Assembly (NCBI RefSeq): GCF_947090785.1
Contig: NZ_OX352320.1
Location: forward strand, 1,922,001 to 1,986,000
DNA from: Rheinheimera sp. MM224
Lineage (GTDB): Bacteria > Pseudomonadota > Gammaproteobacteria > Enterobacterales > Alteromonadaceae
Direction of reading: 5' to 3'
DNA: 64,000 nucleotides
Translations under genes and position numbers: made by a program
Notes under the pieces: generated by a model
The model's database searches: none
Told to the model about the DNA's origin: nothing
What the model saw: only the letters and a program-made list of their open reading frames with translations
Part shown: piece by piece, positions 47,157 through 54,796 of the stretch
How the letters are laid out: every line of letters starts with the position of its first letter
How positions within the stretch are numbered: the first letter of the stretch is position 1

Positions 47157-47783
47157 ATGTCTAGGTCTTTTATTATTTTATTTTTATCCTCACTTTTTTT
47201 GTTTGAGCTTAATGGTAAGGAACGCGAAATTGTTCCTTATTTGGAGGCGTCTTTCTGCAAGCAACTAAAGGAAGAAGTTTTAAATGGAAAATATCGTGAC
47301 TTTAGAGAAATAAGTATTAAGAAGAAAAAGTTATTCTTAGGTGAACGGATAGATCAATATAATCCAAGTGATTATACATTGTGGTTTTCCATATTTGATA
47401 TTCAAGCGGACGGCACAGAAGATCTCATTGCAATTGATTTCCTTCAGCGTAGTCGAAATGCTTTTTACGCGGCATATTACGTTTTCCCAGATTACGGGAA
47501 CATTGCTAATGACAAAGAAGAAATGAAGAAGTTTTTTATCAAAACTAAAGTATACCCTCGGTATCCGGATGGGGTTAAACCACTATTTCCCGAAAAGTTC
47601 TATATAAAGCTTACTGATGGCTCTATGGTTAGTGAAAGTTTCGTCGGGTATCACTTGATTGAACCGTTATCTTTCGAAGGTGGGAATTACATCTACGCAC
47701 AAAGAGGGAAGGGGCACGACAGACGAGGGTTGCTTTTTAACGCGGATAATAGCTCTAATTTAAGCATATATTGCATCATTTAG
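47157..47783 (+). CDS. AT-rich secreted orphan protein
   Basis: 208 residues with a signal peptide (SRSFIILFLSSLFLFELNG) and no membrane anchor. The mature part is rich in Lys, Tyr and Phe (EISIKKKKLFLGERIDQYN, FYAAYYVFPDYGNIAND). GGGGG upstream of the ATG serves as ribosome-binding site. The base composition is clearly more AT-rich than in the flanking core genes, and diverged repeats lie on both sides, which suggests horizontal acquisition. I do not recognise the family; no catalytic motif is evident. Confidence 0.7.
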   Translation: MSRSFIILFLSSLFLFELNGKEREIVPYLEASFCKQLKEEVLNGKYRDFREISIKKKKLFLGERIDQYNPSDYTLWFSIFDIQADGTEDLIAIDFLQRSRNAFYAAYYVFPDYGNIANDKEEMKKFFIKTKVYPRYPDGVKPLFPEKFYIKLTDGSMVSESFVGYHLIEPLSFEGGNYIYAQRGKGHDRRGLLFNADNSSNLSIYCII

Positions 47784-47800
47784 TAATTCTTAGAGCCGAT

Positions 47801-47939
47801 GGGGTCAAGTCTTGCCCCGTGCGTTGCCATTAAGTGTTTTAGAACTGGTGGCTATGTTTGAATTGGTTATTGTTTTCTTAATTAGCTGATTTTCTGGTGT
47901 GTTTCCATTTTGATGGGGCACGATGCAAGACCTGACCCT
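47801..47939. repeat. Inverted REP-like pair, right of the orphan gene
   Basis: GGGTCAAGTCTTGCCCCGTGC (47802-47822) is inverted relative to GCACGATGCAAGACCTGACCC (47918-47938), 18 of 21 positions matching. The second arm is also part of the right direct-repeat copy. I recall GGTCAGGTCTTGC-type sequences beside RAYT transposase genes; no such gene is here. Confidence 0.55.
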
Positions 47940-48068
47940 AAAGAGCATTTTTCAACATTTCTCTTGGGCACATTCCTCTTCAAATTGGAGTCCAGATTCA
48001 GGACGAAGATTTGTTTTCGCTGCTTTTGCTCAATTATTGGATATTTTTAAATGTATCGTAGGAATTAT

Positions 48069-48782
48069 ATGCAGAGAATTTTCAAAAAAATATTTTTGTC
48101 AGTGGCTATCTTAATTTTAATCGGTTGTGCGAGTAAGACCCAAGTTCACGTGTATGCGAAGTATTTGCAAGAGACGGAAAAAGAAGCAGTTATGGTGGAG
48201 TTGGAGAAGTTGGGGTTTACTGTTATTCCTAATGATCTTGAGTTTCCTATGAACGTTACTGACTCTACATTGTTGTATTCCCCTATGATATCGGATGTAA
48301 ATAGTATTGATGTGGTAGCGGATGGCATGAATTCCTTGGGTCTGAAAATAGAATCTGTTTCTCCCCTTGTATCGGGGAATCATTGGTATACAAAAAGTTC
48401 GATTGCTCTATTTTTGATACCGATGAAAAATGATAAGAATAGGACTCAAAAAGTTGATTTAGTAAATTCGTATCAGTCAGTCGAGTGTGATAAGGGCGTG
48501 TCTATTGAGTTGAAAGAAACTGGGGAGTATCAGTTTTTTGGTATGCATTGGAATAAAGTCGATTCGTTGCTCTCAAAAGGTGTTTGGGAATATCGTCAGC
48601 ATCCTTATATTGAATTACGGCCAATGCAAGGTGAAAGTGCTTATCGTTATTACGAAATAGTTAAAGGCATAGAGGAAGACAACGTTAGTAAAATTAGAAC
48701 ATTAAGGTTAGTGCCTTTACAATCTCATCAACTAGCAGGTGATTGTATATTTATGTTTGGCACAAGGATTCTGCCGAATTAA
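48069..48782 (+). CDS. AT-rich orphan lipoprotein
   Basis: 237 residues from the ATG at 48069 (TAGGA just upstream; a start six codons earlier lacks one). Lipobox LIGC (Cys17 in FLSVAILILIGCASK). Residues about 22-115 look like a periplasmic SPOR- or BON-like alpha/beta part (VHVYAKYLQETEKEAVMVELEKLGF) but no family is certain. It ends LAGDCIFMFGTRILPN with a Cys that could pair with ECDKGVS. AT-rich like its neighbour. Function unknown. Confidence 0.7.
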   Translation: MQRIFKKIFLSVAILILIGCASKTQVHVYAKYLQETEKEAVMVELEKLGFTVIPNDLEFPMNVTDSTLLYSPMISDVNSIDVVADGMNSLGLKIESVSPLVSGNHWYTKSSIALFLIPMKNDKNRTQKVDLVNSYQSVECDKGVSIELKETGEYQFFGMHWNKVDSLLSKGVWEYRQHPYIELRPMQGESAYRYYEIVKGIEEDNVSKIRTLRLVPLQSHQLAGDCIFMFGTRILPN

Positions 48783-48805
48783 GGCCTAAATGTTTGAGTT
48801 TATAA

Positions 48806-48928
48806 GAACGTGTTGATCTTTACAGTTCCAATGGGGTTACCCATCCGCAACAATTGCTGCGGATGTGGCAAAAATCAGTCCAAGGTCAGAACCCCGGCAA
48901 GTTAGATGATATGGGTGGTGTATGTTAA
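48806..48928 (+). pseudogene. Possible ORF remnant coupled to the DUF2442-HTH gene
   Basis: An open frame of 40 codons follows an in-frame stop at 48803-48805. It reads VDLYSSNGVTHPQQLLRMWQ, then a Lys/Gln-rich stretch and GKLDDMGGVC, and its TAA overlaps the next ATG (ATGTTAA). That overlap suggests the tail of a former upstream partner gene, perhaps a toxin. No match is recognised, and it lacks a good start. Confidence 0.35.
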
Positions 48929-49431
48929 AAGTCATAGATGTAGATTGGATTGGCGACCATAAACTGGAACTGACCTTTAACGACGGTTATCAGGGACTGG
49001 CTGATTTGTCGTTGTATTTCAGCAAAACACCATTTGCAGAGGTTTCAGATTTTAAGAAGTTCTCTTTAACTACTGATGGCTCATTAAACTGGAGTGGCAA
49101 CGAATTATCGGCTGCGACATTGCGAGCTATCACCCAAGGCGAACATAAAACCATAGAGACCAGCTTTGATGTAAAAGAGATGGAAACTGTGATTAAACAG
49201 GCGTCATGGGATTCGATGCAGGAAGGGCGACCTGATATTTTGCAGGCCGCTGTTCGCTCTTACGTGGAGCAATTTGGTCATAGTCAGGTCATTGCCAAAG
49301 CCGGTATTAAGAGTCGAACCAGTGCTTATCGCTCCTTAAAGCCAGAAACAACCCCCAATTTTGCCACTCTGGTGCAGCTAGGTCATGCCGTGATTGAACT
49401 GGCCAAAGACAAAATAAAGCAAGTCTCGTAA
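48922..49431 (+). CDS. DUF2442 protein fused to an XRE/HigA-like helix-turn-helix
   Basis: 169 residues. About 1-80 is a DUF2442 domain (VDWIGDHKLELTFNDGYQGLADLSLYF). About 95-165 is an addiction-module-antidote HTH (SQVIAKAGIKSRTSAYRSLKPETTPNFATLVQLGHAVIEL). DUF2442 proteins often pair with a DUF4160 toxin; here no intact toxin gene is upstream, only a 40-codon remnant. Probably a DNA-binding antitoxin or its orphan. Confidence 0.8.
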   Translation: MLKVIDVDWIGDHKLELTFNDGYQGLADLSLYFSKTPFAEVSDFKKFSLTTDGSLNWSGNELSAATLRAITQGEHKTIETSFDVKEMETVIKQASWDSMQEGRPDILQAAVRSYVEQFGHSQVIAKAGIKSRTSAYRSLKPETTPNFATLVQLGHAVIELAKDKIKQVS

Positions 49432-49513
49432 CCACTGGCATCTTTCTGAGCGAGTACCGCAGTCAGTTATACAACTTCAGAAAATACGGGCAAACTTTTC
49501 TTACCTATAATAA

Positions 49514-49529
49514 TTAACCAAATGGTTGA
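49514..49529. promoter_or_regulatory. ArsR operator, upstream copy
   Basis: TTAACCA-AA-TGGTTGA, an inverted repeat with one mismatch, centred 40 bases upstream of the second copy. Confidence 0.7.
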
Positions 49530-49553
49530 CAATTAATAATAACGCGAGGATAC

Positions 49554-49569
49554 TTAACCATATGGTAAA
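49554..49569. promoter_or_regulatory. ArsR operator overlapping the start codon
   Basis: TTAACCA-TA-TGGTAAA includes the ATG of the arsR-like gene (49562). Binding here would block transcription or initiation, so negative autoregulation is likely. Confidence 0.7.
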
Positions 49570-49900
49570 CATTCAAAGTACACAACTGGATGCCGTGTTT
49601 CATGCTCTGGCTGATCCAACACGACGGGCTATTATCGCAAGGCTGGCGCAAGCGCCTTGTGGTATCAGCGAGCTGGCGGCACCTTTTGCTATGACACTGG
49701 CTGCTATCTCTAAGCATATCAAAGTGCTGGAGGGCGCTGGGTTGGTGGTGCGAAGCATTGAAGGACGTAATCACACCTGCCGGCTGGACACTGGTCCTAT
49801 GGTTGGTGGTATGGAATGGTTACGCCATTACGAGAAGTTCTGGAATCAACGACTGGACGCTCTGGTTACAGCGCTGAATACTGACGATACAGCAGAGTAA
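49562..49900 (+). CDS. ArsR/SdpR-family winged-helix repressor
   Basis: 112 residues from the ATG at 49562 (GAGGA about 12 bases upstream). Typical ArsR fold: VFHALADPTRRAIIARLA, GISELAAPFAMTLAAISKHIKVLEGAGLV, RSIEGRNHTCRLD. There is no metal-binding Cys pair, so it is of the metal-independent SdpR-like type that usually pairs with an SRPBCC protein, as here. Two palindromes with the same half-site flank its promoter. Confidence 0.9.
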   Translation: MVNIQSTQLDAVFHALADPTRRAIIARLAQAPCGISELAAPFAMTLAAISKHIKVLEGAGLVVRSIEGRNHTCRLDTGPMVGGMEWLRHYEKFWNQRLDALVTALNTDDTAE

Positions 49901-50012
49901 AATCTGGCTGCTTATCAAGGGTTTGGCTAAATAGACGCGAGCATTCTGGTTAGTTTGTCACCCCTTGGTTCAGGCAACAGGGCTTGAGCCACTTCACAGA
50001 AGGATGTTCGAA

Positions 50013-50567
50013 ATGTCTGATTATGGTGTACTCCTTGCTCCCGATGTACTCAAGTTGGAACGTTTGCTGCCAGGCCCGCTTGAACGTGTATGGCACTACT
50101 TGACTGAATCCGATAAACGTGCGAAATGGTTAGCCGAAGGCCAGGTTGACCCTCGTATTGGCGGCAAAGTGGAACATAGGTTTCGCAATTCAGAGCTTAG
50201 CCCTGAGCATGATCTTCCTCCGCCTAAATACGCGGACTGCGCCGGAGCTGTGTCCATGCTGGGTAAAGTGACGACCTGGGATCCAATGCATCAGCTGAGT
50301 TACATCTGGAATGAAGGTTCTGGCAGCGAATCTGAAGTTTGTTTCACGCTGGAAGAGCAGGGCGAGCAGGTTAAACTTACAGTGGTCCACCGCCTGCTGA
50401 CCAATCCGGATGACCGATTGAGCGTGGCTGGCGGCTGGCACACTCATCTCAACATATTACGTGATGTGCTTGAAGGCAAAACCCCAGCGGCGTTCTGGCG
50501 GGTACATAGCCTGTTGGAGGAGGAATATAAGGTATTTTTTGCGACTGCCTCTGTTGTTTCAAAGTAA
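50013..50567 (+). CDS. AHSA1/SRPBCC-domain protein
   Basis: 184 residues from the ATG at 50013 with AAGGAT upstream; the frame extends 16 codons further up without a site. SRPBCC/activator-of-Hsp90-like fold: LERLLPGPLERVWHYLTESDKRAKWLAEGQ, then VTTWDPMHQLSYIWNEG and VKLTVVHRLL. Such proteins bind small hydrophobic ligands. The partner ArsR gene lies 112 bases upstream and is probably cotranscribed. Ligand unknown. Confidence 0.87.
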   Translation: MSDYGVLLAPDVLKLERLLPGPLERVWHYLTESDKRAKWLAEGQVDPRIGGKVEHRFRNSELSPEHDLPPPKYADCAGAVSMLGKVTTWDPMHQLSYIWNEGSGSESEVCFTLEEQGEQVKLTVVHRLLTNPDDRLSVAGGWHTHLNILRDVLEGKTPAAFWRVHSLLEEEYKVFFATASVVSK

Positions 50568-50759
50568 GGAGCCAGCAGATAGCGGCTTTATTTGTTATTC
50601 GTCGCGCCTGTACTGTCAAAATACGAGGGTACTGCGTAAAGTGCCCTCTGGTTTCCGCCCTGAACAGACTAAAGTTTCGGCTTGCTCCAACTGAGCCTGT
50701 TCAGAGACTTGTTGCCCGTAATGCAGGGTATAACTTAAGCATCAGCAAATATTTACAAA

Positions 50760-51701
50760 TTAACCATTTGCCCCACAGCCTTGAGGCACAGAGCGCTGGC
50801 GAATCATTTTAAGCAGTTGCGGCAACATCAGACCAAGCATAACGATCGCCATACCTGTCAGCTGAATAGCTGTGACTTCTTGTCCCATCATCACTGCGGT
50901 TAAGGCTGCGAACACCGGAATTAAATTAAAGAACAATGCAGCAGAAGCAGAGCCCAGTTTTTGCACGCCGTTTAAGAAAAACAGATAGCCAACCACAGTA
51001 CCAAATACGCCTATGTAAAGCATAGCCAGCAGCTCGTTCAGAGACAGATTAAACAGTTCGGTAATAGGGTGGATGTCTCCTTGCAGGCTATTGGCGGCCA
51101 GAATAAATGCGTCTCCGGATAACATGCTGATCAAGGTAAAAGGCAAAACCGGTAACCAGTGGCTCATTTTTTGTGACGCTGTTGTGTAAGCCGACCATAG
51201 CAGCATAGCCGTGATAATAGTGATATCGCCCTGATTGAATTCAAATTGTAGCAGCGCCTGCCAGCTACCTTTGGTGATCACCAGCAATACACCGGCTAAA
51301 CCAATCATTAAACTAAAAGCCTGAGCACGGCTGATCCACTTGCGGGACATGGCCGACACCATTAATAGCGTGACGAGTGGGCTTAGTGCCATCACCAAAG
51401 CGCCATTGGTGGCTGTTGTATGTTTAACCCCGGTAAATAACAGCAAATTAAAACCACCCACGCCTATCAGGCTGATACCAATCAACCAGCCGTATTGCTG
51501 TAACGTCAGTTTTGGCCAGCGTTCGGCTTTGAGCAGTAAATACAGCACTAAACAAAATGCAGCAATGCTGAAGCGCCACACCACCAGCGAATTTTGCGAC
51601 ATATGTTCCAGTACTACTTTTGAGACAGGAAACACACTTCCCCAACAAAAGACACTGATTAATAACAATAAAATAGTAATAAAAGTGGATTGCTGTTTCA
51701 T
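50760..51701 (-). CDS. EamA/DMT-family exporter
   Basis: 313 residues, ten TM helices in two EamA repeats (SVFCWGSVFPVSKVVLEHM at the start of the first; LLWSAYTTASQKM opening the second). The drug/metabolite transporter family exports amino acids and other metabolites; the substrate cannot be told. It is divergent from the LysR gene, which is the likely regulator. Confidence 0.88.
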   Translation of the reverse strand: MKQQSTFITILLLLISVFCWGSVFPVSKVVLEHMSQNSLVVWRFSIAAFCLVLYLLLKAERWPKLTLQQYGWLIGISLIGVGGFNLLLFTGVKHTTATNGALVMALSPLVTLLMVSAMSRKWISRAQAFSLMIGLAGVLLVITKGSWQALLQFEFNQGDITIITAMLLWSAYTTASQKMSHWLPVLPFTLISMLSGDAFILAANSLQGDIHPITELFNLSLNELLAMLYIGVFGTVVGYLFFLNGVQKLGSASAALFFNLIPVFAALTAVMMGQEVTAIQLTGMAIVMLGLMLPQLLKMIRQRSVPQGCGANG

Positions 51702-51790
51702 AGGATTGATTTAGCTGGTGAACTTGCTTTACATTTTATATATTTCATAAATAAAATAAATAATGACAATTAGCAGGTTAGATTCCAAAA

Positions 51791-52690
51791 ATGAAACCTA
51801 GTTACTCTCTTGATGATATGCGGCTATTTTGGGTCGTGGCAGAGGCGGGCAGCTTTCGTCAGGCTGCGACTGTGCTTGGCATTCCGCCTTCTACGTTAAG
51901 TCGTCGTATTAACGCTTTAGAACAAGCTTTGGGTTTACGGCTGCTGCATCGTGACGCCCATCGTATTAATTTAACCGGAACCGGTCGTCAGTATTTGGAG
52001 CGTTGTGGGCCGCTTTTTAGTGAACTGAATGATATTTCCGGTGAGCTCCATGCCGAAAAACACCAGCCTGCAGGTGTGCTCAGAATTGCAGTGCCTGTCA
52101 ATACCATGTACCGCTGGCTGGCGAGTGCATTAAATCAATTTCAGTTACGTTATCCGAAAATTGATTTAGATATTCGTATGTCGAACTGGGTGATTGATGT
52201 TGGCGAACATGCGATAGATTTAGCGATCCGGGTTGGCGAACCAACTCTGCAGGGATGGATAGCAAGGCCTTTGACCCTAGTGCAATCTTTGCTTTGTGCC
52301 AGTAGTCAGGCAACGCAATGGCATCATATTCAGCATCCCTCAGAGCTAATCAATTATCCTTTGGTCGTCAGCAGCCCAATCAATGTATGGAGATTTATTC
52401 ATCAGGAGCATCAGCAGCACATCGACTATAGTCCGCAGGGCAATATCCGGCTTTCGGTGGATGATATGAATATAGCGATGCAGGCCATTGAGGCCGGCGT
52501 AGGTATTGGCTATTTGCCTCGCAGGGTAGTGCAGGAATATATGCAGCAAGGCCGGCTGGTTGCACTTGCCACAGACTGGCAAGGACCAAAACGCGATACA
52601 TATTTGTTATACCGCGACCGTGACAATCAGCCGCTGCGTTTACGTTTGCTGATTGAACATTTGCTCGAAGTAGCACCAAAAGAATATTAA
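51791..52690 (+). CDS. LysR-family transcriptional regulator
   Basis: 299 residues. HTH at about 5-65 (DDMRLFWVVAEAGSFRQAATVLGIPPSTLSRRINALEQALGLRLL) and a periplasmic-binding-like ligand domain from about 90 (GVLRIAVPVNTMYRWLASAL). Divergent from the EamA exporter, a standard LysR arrangement. The inducer is unknown. Confidence 0.92.
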   Translation: MKPSYSLDDMRLFWVVAEAGSFRQAATVLGIPPSTLSRRINALEQALGLRLLHRDAHRINLTGTGRQYLERCGPLFSELNDISGELHAEKHQPAGVLRIAVPVNTMYRWLASALNQFQLRYPKIDLDIRMSNWVIDVGEHAIDLAIRVGEPTLQGWIARPLTLVQSLLCASSQATQWHHIQHPSELINYPLVVSSPINVWRFIHQEHQQHIDYSPQGNIRLSVDDMNIAMQAIEAGVGIGYLPRRVVQEYMQQGRLVALATDWQGPKRDTYLLYRDRDNQPLRLRLLIEHLLEVAPKEY

Positions 52691-52733
52691 GCTGGTGGAA
52701 GAGTTGTAAATTACACCTATGGCAGGATTCAGC

Positions 52734-53081
52734 ATGTCTGAACACCGCATTTTCACCATGAAGTTTTCCTCTGTTTATCCGCTTTATGTACAAAAAGCTG
52801 AGCGTAAAGGCCGGACTCAAGCAGAAGTGGATCAGATTATCAGTTGGCTGACAGGCTATAGTGCTGCCGAATTACAGCAGCAACTGGAGCAGGGCACTGA
52901 TTTTAAGACCTTTTTTAATATGGCACCTGCGATGAACCCTAATGTTACTTTGATTAAAGGCGTGGTTTGTGGTGTTCGGGTGGAAGAGGTTGCGGATCCT
53001 TTGATGCAAAAAATCCGCTATTTAGACAAACTGATTGATGAGCTAGCTAAGGGGAAAAGCATAGAAAAAATTCTACGCTAA
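52734..53081 (+). CDS. DUF2200 protein
   Basis: 115 residues from the ATG at 52734, chosen because GCAGGA lies 7 bases upstream; an ATG five codons earlier has no site. Conserved DUF2200 pattern: [62 protein letters not shown]. Helical, soluble; function unknown. Confidence 0.87.
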   Translation: MSEHRIFTMKFSSVYPLYVQKAERKGRTQAEVDQIISWLTGYSAAELQQQLEQGTDFKTFFNMAPAMNPNVTLIKGVVCGVRVEEVADPLMQKIRYLDKLIDELAKGKSIEKILR

Positions 53082-53194
53082 AAGTGCTTACGGTCTTGTT
53101 GGTTTTGCTCATTTCTTCTAGTCCTCGCTCTTGGTTTTATGGCAAAGTAAGGTACTGAGTTTTAAACCTTATTTGACCAAAGGACAGCAGTGCT

Positions 53195-53857
53195 ATGACT
53201 CCTGATTTGCTAACTGACAAAAGTTTTTCAGCCATGTTATTTGATATGGACGGCACCATCATCAATTCTATTGCTGCCGCAGAAAATGTCTGGGCCAAGT
53301 GGGCCAGATCTCATGGTATTGATGTTGAAACCTTTTTGCCTACTATTCATGGCAGAAGAGCGATAGACACTATCGCCAGTTTAAATCTGGCCGGAGTGGA
53401 TGCTGCTACAGAAGCTGCTTACATAACCCAAGCCGAAATAGCTGAAGTGGAAGGTGTTCAGGAAATACCTGGCGCCGCGGCATTTTTAAATCAAATACCA
53501 AAGTCCAAATGGGCGGTAGTTACCTCGGCCCCGCGCGAACTGGCATTAACACGGCTCAAAGCGGCTGGCTTGCCAATTCCACACGTATTAATCACGGCCG
53601 AAGATGTTGAAAAGGGCAAACCCGCGCCTGACTGTTATTTACTGGCGGCAAAACGGCTTGGCGTGAGTTGCAGCGATAGTCTGATTTTTGAAGATGCTGA
53701 AATAGGTATAGCGGCTGCTTTGGCTTCTGGTGGTACTTTGGTGGTAGTAACTGCAACTCATACAATACATAGCCCGGCAGGGGCAGCGCAGCAGCTTGCT
53801 GTGAAAGATTATCTTCAGCATGGAGATCTGCTGCTTAGTACACTGAAATGCTTATAA
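53195..53857 (+). CDS. HAD-IA family phosphatase
   Basis: 220 residues. Motif I DMDGTIINS (nucleophile Asp17), motif II VVTSAPRELA, motif III Lys in EKGKPAPDCYLLAAKRLG, motif IV FEDAEIGIAAA. Close in style to sugar-phosphate and 2-deoxyglucose-6-phosphate phosphatases (YfbT/DOG type). Single gene; substrate not determined. Confidence 0.88.
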   Translation: MTPDLLTDKSFSAMLFDMDGTIINSIAAAENVWAKWARSHGIDVETFLPTIHGRRAIDTIASLNLAGVDAATEAAYITQAEIAEVEGVQEIPGAAAFLNQIPKSKWAVVTSAPRELALTRLKAAGLPIPHVLITAEDVEKGKPAPDCYLLAAKRLGVSCSDSLIFEDAEIGIAAALASGGTLVVVTATHTIHSPAGAAQQLAVKDYLQHGDLLLSTLKCL

Positions 53858-53900
53858 ACTCTATTACTACAGATAAAAATTGTTGAATGGCTTTTGGAGT

Positions 53901-54206
53901 TTAAGCAACTTCCAGACGCTTATGCACACACCAGGCTTTGTATTCTGCTTCCAGTCTGAACAGTAAATCTATTGGTGCGTTGTAAGTTTTCTTTAGTTTG
54001 ATGGCTAAATCTATACTCAGCTCGCTTTCACCATTCAGCAGACGTGTGATGGTTGATTTGGCTACACCTAGATCCCGGGCAGCATCCGCCGCTGTTAATC
54101 CTTTTCTGACTAAAAAATCTTTGATATGCACACCAGCACCTTCGGGTTCCGCTATTAACCCCAAATTCCGTAAGTCTGCTGATAATAAAGCTGTATCTTT
54201 TTTCAT
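53901..54206 (-). CDS. HigA-family antitoxin-like HTH protein
   Basis: 101 residues. HIKDFLVRKGLTAADAARDLGVAKSTITRLLNGESELSIDLAIKL is an XRE/HigA helix-turn-helix, and RLEAEYKAWCVHKR ends like HigA. It follows the small gene at 54258-54545 on the same strand after 51 bases, so it is the second gene of a toxin-antitoxin-like pair. Confidence 0.85.
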   Translation of the reverse strand: MKKDTALLSADLRNLGLIAEPEGAGVHIKDFLVRKGLTAADAARDLGVAKSTITRLLNGESELSIDLAIKLKKTYNAPIDLLFRLEAEYKAWCVHKRLEVA

Positions 54207-54257
54207 AATAAAACCTGTATTAAACCACCTGAGTCAGTACTTGAGAGTAAATACCAG

Positions 54258-54545
54258 TTAGTCGTACGACATTATCTTAATCAACACTTCCTTTGAACCT
54301 TCATACTCGCCGAGTAACCCGGCAACGACAAACTGAAAGTTCACGCGAAACTTGATACTGAATTTATTACCTACTAGCTCCATATCATCCAGATACAGCT
54401 CTTTTACTGCTTCCAGATGATCGGCGTGTTCTAATACCTGGACTGCTCTGGATATTTCTTTAAATATTAAAGGTTGAGTCTGCTTCAGCTGTTGCATCAC
54501 TGCCAAGGTTGTTTCCTGAGTTGCGTAATCTAAACGTACCCGCAT
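54258..54545 (-). CDS. Putative toxin partner of the HigA-like gene
   Basis: 95 residues from the ATG at 54543-54545 (GGGAG 8 bases upstream; a TTG two codons earlier is possible). The sequence is MRVRLDYATQETTLAVMQQL, then helices, then a beta-rich end (MELVGNKFSIKFRVNFQFVVAGLL, KEVLIKIMSYD) that could be a RelE-like sheet, but no catalytic RelE residues stand out. Toxin identity is inferred from position. Confidence 0.6.
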   Translation of the reverse strand: MRVRLDYATQETTLAVMQQLKQTQPLIFKEISRAVQVLEHADHLEAVKELYLDDMELVGNKFSIKFRVNFQFVVAGLLGEYEGSKEVLIKIMSYD

Positions 54546-54584
54546 AAGCAACTCCCTTTACTCAGCTTCTGTATACAAGCATAC

Positions 54585-54611
54585 ATTAGGTTGCGTGATG
54601 CGCAACCTAAT
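54585..54611. promoter_or_regulatory. Perfect palindrome at the toxin-antitoxin promoter
   Basis: ATTAGGTTGCG-TGATG-CGCAACCTAAT, 11-bp perfect arms. On the minus strand TTGCGC and TATGCT, 16 bases apart, give a plausible promoter whose -35 and spacer are covered by the palindrome, as expected for antitoxin autorepression. Confidence 0.65.
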
Positions 54612-54796
54612 TAGGCAGTAAAATTTCTTTATCCTTTTTCATCTCATCAGAGACTATTTTTAAAATATCACCTTACATTTACATCTGTTCCTTATTGGGC
54701 TAGGCTGGTTTTCGTGTTTCCATCATCCAAACAAAGCACTGCATTAGCCATACGCAGCAGCCAGAACCTAACTAGCCCAGTGAAAGGAATATCGTT

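Noticed and set aside
46260..49561. CRISPR array or integron attC sites among the repeats
   Set aside because: No regular spacing or multiple units, and no cas or integrase gene in the window.
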